DNA of 64,000 nt from Gordionus sp. m RMFG-2023. Its lineage: Eukaryota; Nematomorpha; Gordioida; Chordodea; Parachordodidae. The stretch spans positions 67,805,561 to 67,869,560 of the forward strand of contig NC_088775.1 in NCBI RefSeq assembly GCF_954871325.1, written 5' to 3'. The position numbers and the translations under genes were made by a program. The notes under the pieces were generated by a model that was not told the origin of the DNA, did not search any database, and saw only the letters and a list, made by a program, of their open reading frames with translations. The number at the start of each line of letters is the position of its first letter. Position 1 is the stretch's first letter. Shown here in pieces: positions 23,371 to 36,415 of the stretch.

Positions 23371-25435
23371 TGTAATGTTTTTATATTAAAACTATAAGTG
23401 ACAGTCACAAATTTCTGATTTTATCAATGTGCGCTAGCACCACCTTATTATCTATTTTTATTTCCCAAATAACATTACTGATTCTCCCAATAACAATCCC
23501 TACACGCCATTCTTGACTGACGCCTACTTTGACAAAAACAGAGTGGCCAAATGTTAATTCTCTGAACTTTATTCTTTTAATTTTAGGTCGTATATCACAG
23601 TCACTGTCCTTCAAAACACTCCATTTCCATCTTAGTTCCCTGACGAATAATCTAAAAGCAGGTGAAGCTTTGGTTTCAGAATGTATGGTATTGAGAATTT
23701 AATAACATCTCTTCCAATAACCTATCATCCCAACCACCTAATTTATAAATCATATCCTTAGCTGAGCGTACCGCTCTTTCAGCCATACCATTTGAAGACG
23801 GATGGTATGCAGGAGTAAATATATGTGTTATACCTTTTTTTAATAGAAAATTCTTAAAATCATACGACCTAAAAGCTGGTCCATTATCAAAAACCAACTC
23901 TACCGGGTAACCAAATCTATAAAATATATTATTTAATACCAATGGTATGCAGGAGTAAATATATGTGTTATACCTTTTTTTAATAGAAAATTCTTAAAAT
24001 CATACGACCTAAAACCTGGTCCATTATCAGAAACCAACTCAACCGGGTAACCAAATCTAGAAAATATATTATTTAATACCATAATCGTGGTATTCGTAGT
24101 AATATTTTTAACCTTGATAATCTCAAGCCATCGAGAGTACCCATCAATTATTACTAATCCATAATAATTCTTAATGGGTCCAAAAAAATCAATAAAAATA
24201 CGATACCAGGGTCTGCTCGGATCTACCCAATGATTATTTCTAACCCTTGGTAATTTTGGAAACAAGCAGTCGACACTGTAAGTCCAAAAGGTAATCTATT
24301 AAATTGAAAAAGACCTTTATGGGTTGAAACGGTTAAAAATTTGGAAGTTTCTTTAGAAATAGGTATTTGCAAATAAGCCGAGGAAAAGTCTATTTTTGAA
24401 AATAATCTGCCTTTTCCGACCTTAGCAATAATGTCACTTATCCTTGGCAGCGGATATTCAAACCTTTCTAACTGTGGATTAACAGTGACCCTAAAGTCAG
24501 CACAAACTCTCAAAGCATTTTCCTTCTTTTTAACCAAAACTAATGGTGTCGCCCATTGGGAAAATATAACAGGGGTTATTATGCCCTGTTGACACCATTG
24601 TTCTAGAATGTTACCTAACTCTTCTTCTAATTCAAACGGTACTCTCCTGGCCTTCAAAAATCTTGGTTTAAAATCATCTTTTAACAAAATATTTATTTTT
24701 AAATGTTTTACTTTGCCTATTTTATTATTAAAAACACAATCAAACCTTTTAACTAAATTATTAATATCATAATTAAAATCATAACAATTTTTTTTAATAA
24801 ACATTGACTGAATAACCAAATTCCCTCTATCAAATCTGCCATTATTTTTACAAGGATTGTTAAAAGTTACAAAATTTGCCCTATCTCCCAGGGACGAAGC
24901 GTCCATAGAAGCAAGGGACTTCCCTTGAAATTTTTTTTACAAAATTCTTAGATAAACTTAATATAATCTTTATACTATGCTAAAAAAAAATAAAATTACT
25001 TCATTAAAATAATTAATATATTTTTTATAACGTTAAAAAGATTTATAATATTTTACTACTATAAAAAATTTACGTTAAAAAATTTACTATTATATTTACT
25101 ATGTTAAAAAATGATGGAAGCAAATTTAATATTGCTTATTTTCCTATAATAAATATACTAATAAATCATGATTCATACGATATTTTTTTGATGTAATTTT
25201 TTTATTACGTTAAAAAAAATATACAAGAGGGAAGCAAATCTAATATTGTTTATTTTTTCAATAAATAAATAGAAAATCATGTTATGATATTGTTTAATTT
25301 TACGATTAAAAAATAAGCATTGGGGAAGCAAATAAAAATTGCTTATTTTTTTTTTATAAAAGAAAAAAAAATTTCTATATTAAATTTTTTTTCTTACTTT
25401 TTTAAAAAAAAAATTTTTTTCTTTAAATTAATGTT

Positions 25436-27752
25436 TAATAATTGTAATTGTATTATTGAAAATTTATTAATATTATCATTTAGCTCAAGAAATTTTGATA
25501 CCAAAAAATTAATTATTGAAAAAGGAAAACCAAAGCCAATTTTAAGAAATTTAAAAAAAGAAATAAAATCTTGCATTCGTAATTTTTCTATCGATAAATA
25601 TGAATGGCTCACTGGATGTGAATTTTCTAATTCTCTATATTGTTGGTCATAAGGAAAAATATGTTTGGAATGATAGAAGATTTTCGGATATGAATAATTT
25701 TTCAAAGGCAGTTAAACGACATTAAGAATCAACAGCTCATTTGCAGTCGATGATTCAATTAAAAACATTTGGCGAAATTCGTATTGAAAATATGATGGAC
25801 TCGATGCGCAAAATATCAATCGAACAGCATAATTCGAAAGTTAAATCAAATAGAGAAATATTGAAAATTTTAATCAATTCTATATGTTTTCTTGGAGTTC
25901 AGCAGCTCGCATTCCGTGGTGATGATGAATCACCTAATTCAGTAAATAAAGGAAATTATATTGAATTAATTTATTTGCTCGCGGAAGAAAATTTTACTAT
26001 TAAAACATCATTTAGAAAATAGTACAACTTTTATTGGACTATCAAGTGATATCCAAAATGATTTAATTAATTCCATTTCATTTGTCTTACACCAAAAAAT
26101 ATTAGATGAATTGGAAGAAACGGAATTTATAACAATAATATTAGATGAAACAATTGATATAAATAATAAATCCCAACTGGCTGTAGTTCTTCGATATGTT
26201 TTAAATGACGGGACATTATATGAAAGATTTATTGAATTCTTTGATGTTACAATGCATCGTGATGCTAATTCTTTATCAAAATTTGTCATCAAATTTTTGA
26301 ATGATAAGAAAATTATGAAAAAATTGATAGGTCAAAGTTACGATGGCGCAGCTGTTATGTCAGGTGATTCACATGGACTGCAAGCAAAAATTAGAGATGT
26401 CAATCCTTCTGCACTTTATATTCATTGTTTTGCCCACAAGTTAAATCTTATATTATCAAAATCTTGCAGAAAAATTAAAGAATGTAAGGGTTTTTTTGCA
26501 ACTTTTTAGCCAGTTTTTTTAGTACATCATCTAAGCGTAAAGCAGAATTTAATAAATATATTAAAAAAAGATTACCACGAGTAGCCCCAACAAGATGGGA
26601 ATACAATGGTCGGCTGGTTCAAACAGTTTTCAATTATTTGAAGGATCTAGTCGTTTTTTTTGAAAGTATAATTGATGAAGAATCTGATATTGTTTGGGAT
26701 AATGATGTTCTAATAACATCTCGTGGCTATTTAAATATATTAAATGATGCACATTTTCTAATTTTGTTATATTTTTTTCAAGAAGTTTTTCATATTAAAT
26801 TTGCTTCCATCATTTTTTAACATAGTAAATATAATAGTAAATTTTTTTACGTAGTAAAAATAATAGTAAATTTTTGAACGTAGTAAAAATAATAGTAAAT
26901 TTTTTAACATAAATTTTTTATGGTAGTAAAATATTATAAATCTTTTTAACGTTATAAAAAATATATTAATTATTTTAAGGAAGTAATTTTATTTTTTTTA
27001 GCATAGTATCAAGATTTTATTAAGTTTATCTAAGAATTTTGTAAAAAAAATTAAAAGGGAAGCAATGCTTCCCTTGCTTCTATGGACGCTTCGTCCCTGC
27101 TTCAAACTAAAATTAACGATGTATCATATTGTCTTAAAAGTATTAACGATTTAGAAATTCAGTTAAATCTAACATAGAAAACTTTGATGTTTTTTGGATA
27201 AATTTAAATGTAATGGAAAATATTGAAGACAATTTAGATATAAAACGTAATAGATCCGGATTGCCTAATACAAGAGAATTTTATAAAAATTTGATAATTA
27301 AAATAATAGATACTATAATCAATGAAATTGATTTTCGGTTTGATACATAAAATATCAAATTCAACGAATTGTTAGATACTAGTAAATTTCAAATATTTAA
27401 TCAAAATTTCCCAAAATATTTATTAGACAATTTAAATGACACTTTTTCTCAATTTTTCGACTTACACAAGCTGGAAACCGAATTAAAGGTAGTGTTTCGT
27501 GACGATGAATTTAGAAAGAAAAAAAATGTTTATGAAATACTTGAATTTTTAATTAATACCGATTTGATGAAAAGTTTTAAAGAGTTTTTTAAATTATGCA
27601 AATTCATTTTAACTTTGGCTGCAACAAACAGCAAGTGCAGAACGTGGGTTTTCATCTTTAAAAATAATCAAATCTTATTGTAGAAACAGAATGAGTCAAA
27701 ATCGATTATCGAATCTAGCTTTGATTTCTATTGAAAAATTTAAAATCTAGTA
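25436..27752 (+). pseudogene. hAT-C transposase (ZMYM1-like, TTF and DUF4371 type)
   Basis: In order: a TTF-type zinc-finger segment with WLTGCEFSNSLYCW (about 25600-25640); a DUF4371-like segment with GVQQLAFRGDDESPNSVNKG (25741-26022); TIILDETIDINNKSQLAVV with the first acidic residue (about 26135) and IHCFAHKLNLIL (about 26430) in the 132-codon frame 26111-26509; a middle region to about 26790; and the dimerisation region SASAERGFSSLKIIKSY near 27625. A stop after the TTF segment, frame changes near 26030, 26510 and 27600, and the inserted end copy break the gene. Family and order of parts are clear. Confidence 0.8.
26798..27099. repeat. Inverted copy of the hAT-C left end inside hAT-C
   Basis: Reads TTTGCTTCCATCATTTTTTA through GGACGCTTCGTCCCTG, the reverse complement of about 24889-25130 of the same element. 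No second terminal repeat and no target duplication were found at its left side, so it looks like a one-ended copy. Together with the left end it forms inverted arms of some 240 bp across 1.7 kb. Confidence 0.75.
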
Positions 27753-28900
27753 ATAACTTTTATAATTCAGTACTTGATCATTTTACTCAAAAACAAAGAC
27801 GAATTCCGCTTATTTATAAATCTTAATTTTTTATGGTTTGACTAATAAATAAAATAAAAATTTTTTTTGATTGCTTCCCTAGTAGTAAACTTGACGCCTC
27901 GTCACTGCTATCTCCTAACCCTTTAGTATTAAAATCAAAATTGAATCTAATCAAATCAAATTCTTTGATCCAATCTAGACCACATAAAGGTGGTACCTCC
28001 CCTTCCAAAACATAAAAATCTAAATATTTAATCGTATTTAGAAATTTGATCTTACAATTAATAACTATACCAATGACTGTGATAGGCGACTTTTCATACG
28101 AGAATAATTTCTTCGAACAACTTTCAACTCCACATCTTCATCCTTCGCAAGCTTTTCAAACTCTTTCATGGGCAAGGATGACACCGGAGAACCAGTATCT
28201 ATAATCAAAGAAAAATCATAATTATTAATTTGAAGGTCAATCATAATATCATTAATAAAATTAATTTTATTTCTTGGCCTTAAATTATAAGGTGTTTGTA
28301 TCATATCCGTCTTTTTAAAATTGTTGTAATTGCTGTTGTTGTTGTTGTTGCTGCTGTTGTTGTTGTAGATCCTACCATTATGCTTGTTTTCATTCCATGT
28401 CGTATAGCATTGTGCACCATATCTGTCATCTTTTCTCCATGTATCTTTTTCAATGAAGGACTTTTTATTATTAATCTCCAATGATTGACATTTGACAACA
28501 ATCTCCTCAATGATAATCAAGTCTGTCGTGTTTTCTTCTATTCTTGTTTTTAATCTCTCATTGTGACAATTAATAATGAATTGAACCGCTATCAATTCTG
28601 AATTAAGACCAGATCCGCACACCTTCAGCCTATCCAGATATACTCTGGAAGACTCTAATCTATCTGGTTTAGCACTAAAAACTTCCATTATACGCTTCAA
28701 CTTTTTTTTGTATTAAATCCTTCATTTGCTCATAAGATAAATTATCAATCGAATCCATTATACTCACCGCCAAATCTTTATTTATTGTCTCAAAAAGTTT
28801 ATATTTCTTAGTGAGTTCATTAGTTATGTTTTCGGCAATAAATGATCAAGGGTTTTGAGTAAGACTTTTATGTTATTATGCCCCTATCCTCCACCATGAC

Positions 28901-29333
28901 GCAAATAAAGAATAATTGCGCTAAAAAGAATCGGTAGTAGAATAAGAATATGTAAGTCTGGTTGCGCTAAAACTGATAAGTAATAGGATAAGAATATGTA
29001 AGTCTGGTTTCGTTTGCTTTAGAATAAATAATAACGATATCTCCAAATAATAATAAAAATGCGATTAAATTTATTCTTTTATTAGTGTTTAAATAAAACG
29101 CAAATATATATATATATCAAGTCGTTAAAAAAGTAATTTTTATTAACAAGTAAAATTATCGCGTGCTTACAAAGTCAAAAACTTCAAATATATATATATC
29201 TAGTGAATCAATTTAAGGTAAATCAATTGATGGTTTGAGGCTTCGTATATATAAATAAAATAATATATTATTTAGTGAATGTTTTTGTATATGTAAATAG
29301 TCATAGTTTAAAGCTTCGATTAACTTTGTATAT
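28901..29333 (-). repeat. 5' LTR of Gypsy fossil 2
   Basis: About 433 bp, partner of 21756-22180. On the minus strand it is followed directly by the primer-binding site. It abuts the first exon of the MADF/BESS gene at 29338. Confidence 0.85.
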
Positions 29334-29337
29334 TTAG

Positions 29338-30172
29338 ATATTTTCTCTTAAAGAGTACGAATGTTTATATAATAAGCATAATCATTTGTATAAAAGTATT
29401 ATATACAAGAATAAAATCTGGGAATTATTAGCCAAGCAGTATAATATGCCTGGTAATAATTTTGCATACATATTATATTTATAAATTTTTTTTAGGTTCA
29501 TCTCTCTGGAAAAATCTGAGAGATTGTTTTATAAAAGAGAGGCAAACGCTAAAAAGATTGAAAAGTGGGTCAGAGGTCACATCTCATGGCCATATGCTAT
29601 TCCTGGTAGAAACCTTAACACCTAAATCACAGAAATCCTCTTTAGATATAGAGGAATGTACTACTAAAGATACAAATGATATATTTAATGAAATAACATG
29701 GGGTATGCATGAGTGTAAAATATCGCATTTTAATTGATAAAATATATTTATTATTTAGATGATCTCATTGATAGTGAGAATATATGAGATGATATATTTA
29801 TTCCCAAAGATTCTGCAGCATTAAATCTTAGTAATGATTCTGGTAATTAATAATATCTAAAAATTTATATTATCTTTTATATAGATATGTCCTGTGTTGG
29901 GTCACCTAGTTTTTATTATAAATGTCCTAAGAAAAAGAACAATGATATGGGCAATTTATATTTTTTGATTGATTGATAAATTTTAAATAGATGACTAAAT
30001 TAATGAAAATAGAAGCAGATAAAGCATTAATAACCTTGGAAATGCTTAAAAATAAATCAACAGAACATGCAATATGTTTAATGTTATAAGAAAAATTAGA
30101 TGATTCTACCAAAGAGGAAAAATAAGAAATAACAAATAAAATACTTAATATTATAAAAGATTATTGATTAAA
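29338..30172 (+). pseudogene. MADF/BESS-domain gene, 5 exons, damaged
   Basis: Encodes a MADF (Adf-1/Myb-SANT-like) DNA-binding domain. Exon 1 (29338-29452) reads SLKEYECLYNKHNHLYKS and NKIWELLAKQYNMP. A 43-bp GT-AG intron follows. Exon 2 (29496-29702) reads SSLWKNLRDCFIKERQTL, SGSEV and MLFLVETLTP, the conserved second half of MADF. Exon 3 (29759-29850) has DDIFIPKDSAALNLSNDSG with one TGA, exon 4 (about 29886-29950) CVGSPSFYYKCPKKKN, and exon 5 (29990-30172) a BESS-like tail (STEHAICLML, ITNKILNIIKDY) with two stops. The start is lost at the LTR junction. Such genes occur as host transcription factors and as the second gene of PIF/Harbinger transposons; the Harbinger scrap at 37796 makes the latter plausible. 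Confidence 0.7.
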
Positions 30173-30254
30173 ATTATTTTGTATATATTTTTGTTATTTG
30201 AAATATATATTTTGTATGCATTTATATTATTTGAAAAAAACATTTTGTGAAATA

Positions 30255-30645
30255 CATTGAATGATATAATTATTCCCAAAAGTCCTGCATTAATTAAGCT
30301 TTGTACTGAGTTTGGTTATTAATAATGTCTAAATATATATTATTTATAATGAATAATCTTTTTCTTAGAGAAAGTTTAATGATATTGGTAATTTATGTTA
30401 ACTTGCTTTATAAAAATATTTTCAATAGATGAATTTAGAACAACTATATAGCTTTTTTAGTGACATTCCTACATATATATTTTATGAGTTTAGACTATAT
30501 TAATTATAACTTTATTTTTATTATAATATATATAAAATACAAAACAAGATATTTATAAAAATTAGATGATTGTACCAATCAGGAAAAAAAGAAATAACAA
30601 CTAGAATACTTGATATTATAAAAGATTATTGATTAAAATTATTTT
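30255..30645 (+). pseudogene. Second, decayed copy of the MADF/BESS 3' exons
   Basis: Repeats the order of exons 3 and 5 of the gene before it: NDIIIPKSPALIKLCTEFG near 30260, then KLDDCTNQEKKEITTRI and LDIIKDY near 30565-30630. Non-coding flanks (ATATATTTTTGTTATTTGAA) are also shared, so it is a local tandem duplication of about 400 bp rather than a retrocopy. The segment 30646-30860 shows no further feature. Confidence 0.65.
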
Positions 30646-30944
30646 GAATATATTTTTGTTATTTGAAACTATATTAATAATAACTTTATTTTTATTATAA
30701 TATATATAAAATATAAAACAAGATATTTATATAACATACAAAATAAGATATGATTAAATTTATAAAAATCTATAATATAGGATTTTTATATAAATATAAG
30801 CATAATCATGGAATGAATCAGAATAGCAGTGTTGATTTAATACTATATGAACCTTATGTTCAGTGGCGTAGCTAGCAGGGGCGTCGCTAGCCTTTACAAT
30901 CTCAGGGGGCTCAACTAAAAAAATTTTATACGTACAAAATAAAC

Positions 30945-31070
30945 TAGAATATAAATAATTAAGACTAGAATATTGATCATTGACTAGAATATAAATATCA
31001 TTAAGACTAGAATATAAATAATTAAGACTAGAATATAAATAATTAAAACTAGAATATAAATAATTAAAAA
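30945..31070. repeat. Tandem 20-bp repeat near the left end of hAT-Z
   Basis: Five to six units of ACTAGAATATAAATAATTAA, two of them altered. The minus-strand 105-codon open frame over it (repeats of Leu-Asn-Tyr-Leu-Tyr-Ser-Ser) is a by-product of the repeat and not a gene. Confidence 0.85.
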
Positions 31071-31241
31071 AATACATTTCTACAAATTTTTCAATACAAA
31101 ATCGATTTACTACAGTATAAAGTATTTTAAATTGCTGATATAAAAAATTTCGCGTCTAAAGAATTACAAGTGATAAAACCGATTATTCATACATATGTCT
31201 CAATTGTTAATCTTTTCAAAAACCCCATAAGGCAATATAAT

Positions 31242-31329
31242 TCTAAGCAACTAACATTAACAAAAGGTCATGAAACTAATATAACTCTAAGCAACTAACA
31301 TTAACAAAAGGTCATGAAACTAATATAAC
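31242..31329. repeat. 44-bp tandem duplication
   Basis: TCTAAGCAACTAACATTAAC and the following 24 bases occur twice in direct, identical tandem inside hAT-Z. The perfect identity points to a recent event. Confidence 0.85.
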
Positions 31330-32290
31330 TCTCTCTTACCATTTTAGACAAAGTTTTATAGAATGGACTAATAAGGAAAAATTTAGAGGCCTAACCAAAT
31401 CAACAATTCTTGAAGAAGAGAATATAAACGACCAATCCAAATCATAAAACTATATGGTGGTTAGAGCTTCCTCTAAGATGACATGATGGAAGCTAGATAA
31501 GTAATCGAGAAAATTATTGTGAGATATTAAATTTCTAAAAGATTATCTTCCATTTTTAATCTCATATAAACTACTGGACAGTTGATCATTGTTGCTCATC
31601 TTAATTATGCAATCATATGCTCTCAGCAGCTGTAGTAATAATCTTAAATTACATAGCCACACAAATAATAGATGCTGGTTAATTTGCAGTCATAGCCATG
31701 ACATACACGATGTTAACTCATATCAAAATCTAGTATGTTAGATATATTGATAAAGCAAAAACACCTAAAATCTTGGAAGAAATTATGTTTGGAAGAAATT
31801 ATGCAAATATATTGAAGCCTTGAGTTATTTACAATTTAAGTGTGCCAAATTAGAAATAAATAATTTGGGAGCTAGAAAATAAGTACCATAGTGATATGAT
31901 GAAAGCAATTAAGATCTTATATATAATTGTATTGTCAATGTAATGTATTCAAATATTTTTAATTAAATTTTTCAGAAACTTTGGTCATATCAAAAGAAAG
32001 CATTTACTGTTTTTTTCTGATTTTTCCTATCTCAAAAAGAATTTTTTTATAAGCACCATGTCTTTTAGCTAATTTTGGATATGAAAAAAAAATTTATAAA
32101 ATAAATATTAAACGATATATTTACTCGCAGATACTAACGCCTAAAATTGCGTTTCAAAAATTATAAGGTTAAATTATTTATAAAATAAATTCTCTACGCC
32201 GGCTAGTCATTATTGCATATTCATCTATAATGTGATCTATAGGAATGGTATTAATAATATTTTTTTCTATGCTCAATAGAGCCAACGAAT

Positions 32291-34250
32291 TTAATCGTTC
32301 CTGACCATTGTCGATCGAAGATATGTTTTCACCCGTTTTAATGCTGAAAACGATCTTTCACATGAGCAGGAAATAAAAGGTATAGTTAACGCAATTTTAA
32401 GGCAATTAAATACACGAGGGAATATATCTATGGGCAAGATTTTTATCAAATCTATTATTGATTTACATGTAGATTCGTGTTTTTTATTATAGGTTAAAAT
32501 ATAAGCCTTTAATATTATGTATTCTTCCATTGGATCAGGAAGATTATAATGTAAGATAAATGGTTTAATGATATCTTTATTTAAAAAAAGAGGGGAGGAG
32601 GGATGTAAAGCATTTATAGCTATTAAAATATCTGTGTTTTCTTGGCAAAATCTCTTTTTTAATTCATTTATCATAATATCCAAAATTGGATAAAAGACAT
32701 GACACTTATAAAAAGTTTCTGTTTGATCGAATGATTAGAAGAAACAATATCATCTATTTGAATATAATTATTCAAAATGGTAGAAGGTATATTTGCTCTT
32801 TTATTTGTTATTTTTTAATTATATAAATTGCAAAATTTATTTACTTCGGTAAATAATGAAGAAAAATACGAATTATTTCTTAAATTTGACAAAGAACTGA
32901 TAAGAGACTCAATAAGAGCCAATGCTGTTGATATGCCCGAATCTGATTTTTGCAAAAAATAGAAATATTGGAACACATAGATAATCATTTTTGGAATATA
33001 AACATACACATAATTGTATCATATTGTAAAAGAATATATAAAATTCCCTTCGCTTTCACCACATCACCATGGTCTATATTTTCTAGATAAGAAATAATTG
33101 CAGGGAAAGTCATTTTTACTGCCTCTATAGTTCTAATATGGGATCCCCAACGTGTAGAACTCAAGGCATCAATATTTATGGATTTTAACCCTAATCTTAA
33201 TTGCAAATCAAGAAATTTATTGTGATGGATAACAGTTATTGAGAAAAAAACATGAATACCTTCTAATATATTAAAAAACTTTCTAGATTGAGGTACTGAT
33301 TTGCAGGCAGAGATCAGTACAAGGTTGAGTTTATGCGCATAGCAGTGCACATATATAGCCATTTTGTGATTTTGGCGATATCTTTCCTGGACTCCTGAAA
33401 GATGCCCTTTCATAACACTTGCACCATCATATGCTTGAGCAACGCAAATTGCATTTATGGAATTGTTGTTTAAGGTTGTTATTAATGTCTTCGTTAATGA
33501 CTCTGCATCTAAGTCTTCAACTTTTTAAAGATATAAAAGATTCCTTTGGTGTTTTTGTTTTATCAACATATCTAACACATATACTAAATTGCTCATATGA
33601 GCTAACATCACGAGTGTCATCAGCCATGACAAAAAAATAGCCTGCCTTATTTCTGATGCTATGTACTTTACGATTAAGTTTCCAGCTGCAGATAGCATTT
33701 GATTTTGTGATTGAGGTGAGCAATAATGAGCATTGCCTGGTGGTTTATATGCTATTAAAAATGGATCATACTCTTTCAAACAGTTTAATATTTCACAATA
33801 ATTTCCTTGATTATTGCTTGTCTTACTTTCATAATGACCTCTAAGGGGAAGTTCCAACTTAGCACATAGTATTATAATTTTGAATAATCGTTTCAAATAT
33901 TCTCTTCTTTCAAGTATTGTTGATTTAGTTAGAGTTATAAATTTTTCTTTAATGGTGCCTTCTATCAAAGATTGTTTAAAATGGTTCCAGAGAATTACAT
34001 TCGTTGCATGACCATTTGTTGCTACGTGAGTAAGTATTCTTTTACCTTACGAAATTTTTGATCCTTGATTTATCCTTTTTGAGGTTGAGTGGGAAAATTA
34101 CGACAAGGAAAACAAAAAATAGAGTTTCTGGTTATGCTATATTCAATCCAGGGAAACGATTTGTACCACTGAGTTTGAAAGCATCGTTTATCTTTACCCA
34201 TTCCAATATATGGATAGGCACCTAATATAGGTTGCATAGGACCAGTTGTT
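32291..34250 (-). pseudogene. hAT-Z transposase (ZMYM1-like)
   Basis: Minus strand, N to C: TTF-type zinc finger with KRCFQTQWYKSF and FCFPCRNFPT (about 34210-34080); DUF4371-like segment with LPLRGHYESKTSNNQGNY (33968-33525); a segment with FFVMADDTRDVSSYEQFSIC holding the first acidic residue (about 33635-33575); VHCYAHKLNLVLI and SSTRWGSH (33413-32985); and a 130-codon C-terminal frame with IPFISCSCERSFSALKR, the dimerisation region with its glutamate (32683-32291). The segments are in different frames and some gaps may be introns. The protein family is sure; whether any copy is functional cannot be told. Confidence 0.82.
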
Positions 34251-34519
34251 TTAGTACCCAGATCTAATTCTTCTGAAAAAAAGTGATAAAAATTAATAAA
34301 TGAATTAAAATATTATTGGTTTTAGAAAATTATGACAAATATAATATATTTGAAGAAAAACATTGTTAAAATAAAAATAATTGTATAAGCTCTTCTAAAA
34401 AATGACAAATATTAATATAAAAATTAAAATATTATTGCTTTTATGAAAATTATGACAAATATTATATATTTGAAGAAAAATATTGTTAAGATGAAAAAAA
34501 TACTTGAATAGTTGTTATT

Positions 34520-35345
34520 TTTAGATTGGGCCAAACGTATAGCTTCTATTATTTTATAAATAAATATAAAATATCTTATAAACAAATTAATTTACTTATT
34601 TTCTTTCCTTCTGTATCTACATTATTTATAATCATGTCATTCACAATATTTTCTTCATTATTTAATAAATCTAAATAAGGTTAATTTTAAAATGTATTTC
34701 ATCAAATGTAATTTGTTGTAATAAAACTTCTTTATCCAATATACCTTTATATTTACTGCTATCAAGAATCTGGCTTGTTGTAATATCCTCTTCAGAATCC
34801 ATGCCTAAAATTTTATATTTAAAAAATTAATACCTTCAGAGATATCTATACATCGGATCTCACATATATCTTCAGATTGAGCCACACATATTGCTTCAAT
34901 TATTTTATAAATAAAATATCTTATATATAAATTAATATACCCATTTTCTTTCCTTCTGTACCTACATTATTTACAATCATGTCATTCACAATACTTTCTT
35001 CATTATTTAATAAATCTAAATAAGATTAATTTAAAAATGTATTTCATAAATGTAATTTGTTGCAATAAAACTTCTTTATCCAATATATCTTTATAATTTA
35101 ATTATATTTAAAAAATTAATACATTCAGAGATATCTGTACATTGGATCTCACATATATCTTCAGATTGAGCCACACATAGTGCTTCCTTTATTTTATAAA
35201 TAAAATATCTTATATATAAATTAATTTTTTACCTATTTTCTTTCCTTCTGTACTTACATTATTTACAATCATGTCATTCACAATACTTTCTTCATTATTT
35301 AATGAATCTAAATAAGATTAATTTTAAAATGTATTTCTTTTCAGT
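34520..35345. repeat. Three direct repeats of about 270-300 bp in hAT-Z
   Basis: Units begin near AGATTGGGCCAAACGTATAG (34525), AGATTGAGCCACACATATTG (34876) and AGATTGAGCCACACATAGTG (35164). Each continues with TTTTATAAATAAA, TTTCTTTCCTTCTGTA and ATCATGTCATTCACAATA. Units two and three are nearly identical, unit one is diverged. They may be a duplicated small exon plus intron of the transposase gene. Confidence 0.75.
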
Positions 35346-36249
35346 GTATTTATTTTTGTAAATATAATATATAAAAAGTAATATTCCATATTATAGTGTC
35401 CATTTTTCAAAAATATATATAAATAAGCAAACTATTCTAAATTTATTTAGCATTTTTATTAAAATATAGTTTATTATTAAGTTAGGATAAACAAATAAAT
35501 ATATAATTATCAAATTATGAATGAATGATTGATTAAACAATTTAGCCAATATTATCTTTATTAATGTAAAAAGAATAATAGTGTATGATTTTTTAAGATA
35601 TTGACTATTTATATAGAAAATATTTACTATGTTTTATTTAGCTAATATTTTGACATCACCTTATGTGATTATAATAGAAAAATTTAAAAAAAATTTTCCA
35701 TTTCTAGTGTCCTGCTTCTGAAAGGTGAAAATATATTGCAAAGCAATTTTTGCTTAACTTGAAAACTAAAGAAATCAATATTGTTTAATACTCTGGTTAA
35801 AAATGACTTAAATATAGGCAAATTTGGGAGGAAATAGGAAAAACATATAACTTCAATTATGATCAAGTGAAAAAGAAACCTTCCATTAAAATAGATAATT
35901 AACTAATAAATTTTTATTTTTTAAAACTTAAATGTCCAAAGTGTTTTGTTATTAATTTGTGAAAATTTTAAGGATTTTTTCAAAACATTTTGGACACAGA
36001 CTTATATATAAATTTATTTACCTATTTTCTTTCTTTTAAAATTTTTGTTTTCAATATTTATACCTTTTAAAACTACAATTAATCGTCTTTTAACTAAATC
36101 AAAGTTTGAATTTTAAAAACTGTATAAAATATACTTTGTTCATCACCAGCTTTATTATTGAATCCTCTTCTTTGATCTTCAAGATTATTGCTACTTTTAT
36201 CTTTAGTTTTTTTCATAAAGTCTTTAATGCTTAAATTTTTAAATCGCAA

Positions 36250-36415
36250 AGTCATTTTATTTAAATAGTGATTTTAAACTCGGCTTACAATATTAAATTT
36301 GTTAATTTTCAATTAATAAATCTTTATTTTTATTTAAATAGTGATTTTAAACTCGGCTTACAATATTAAATTTGTTAATTTTCAATTAATAAATCTTTAT
36401 ATTTATTTAATTAGG
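36250..36415. repeat. 80-bp tandem duplication in hAT-Z
   Basis: TTTAAATAGTGATTTTAAAC with the following ACTCGGCTTACAATATTAAA part occurs twice, nearly identical, near the right end of the element. Confidence 0.8.

Larger units (their letters stand above)
24889..27907 (+). mobile_element. hAT-C element inserted in Gypsy fossil 2
   Basis: Ends CAGGGACGAAGCGTC at 24889 and GACGCCTCGTCACTG at 27907 are inverted repeats flanked by an exact CTATCTCC duplication (24881-24888 and 27908-27915). Hence the element is younger than the LTR fossil and 3.0 kb long. It carries a ZMYM1-like transposase on the plus strand and an internal inverted copy of its own left end (26798-27099). Confidence 0.9.
21756..29333 (-). 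mobile_element. Ty3/Gypsy LTR fossil 2
   Basis: Minus-strand Ty3/Gypsy relic with two recognisable LTRs. Parts from its 5' side: primer-binding site TGGTGGAGGATAGGGGC just inside the LTR at about 28896, gag-like region with an Asn-rich (GTT/GTTG) stretch (about 28700-28250), protease with a DTGS site (about 28200), reverse transcriptase with FSKIDFSSAYLQIPI and FNRLPFGL (24880-24270), integrase with VSDNGPGF (24265-23676) and integrase tail (23614-23405). Broken, with about ten breaks. A ZMYM1-like hAT sits inside it. LTRs differ at about nine positions plus small indels, roughly 2-3 percent, so it is fairly young. Confidence 0.85.

Noticed and set aside
28296-28484. Valine-rich frame on the plus strand
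   Set aside because: Antisense of the Asn-coding GTT/GTTG run in the gag region of Gypsy fossil 2.
30760-31077. 105-codon minus-strand frame rich in Leu-Tyr-Ser repeats
   Set aside because: It is the translation of a 20-bp AT tandem repeat inside the end of hAT-Z, with no start context or homologue.
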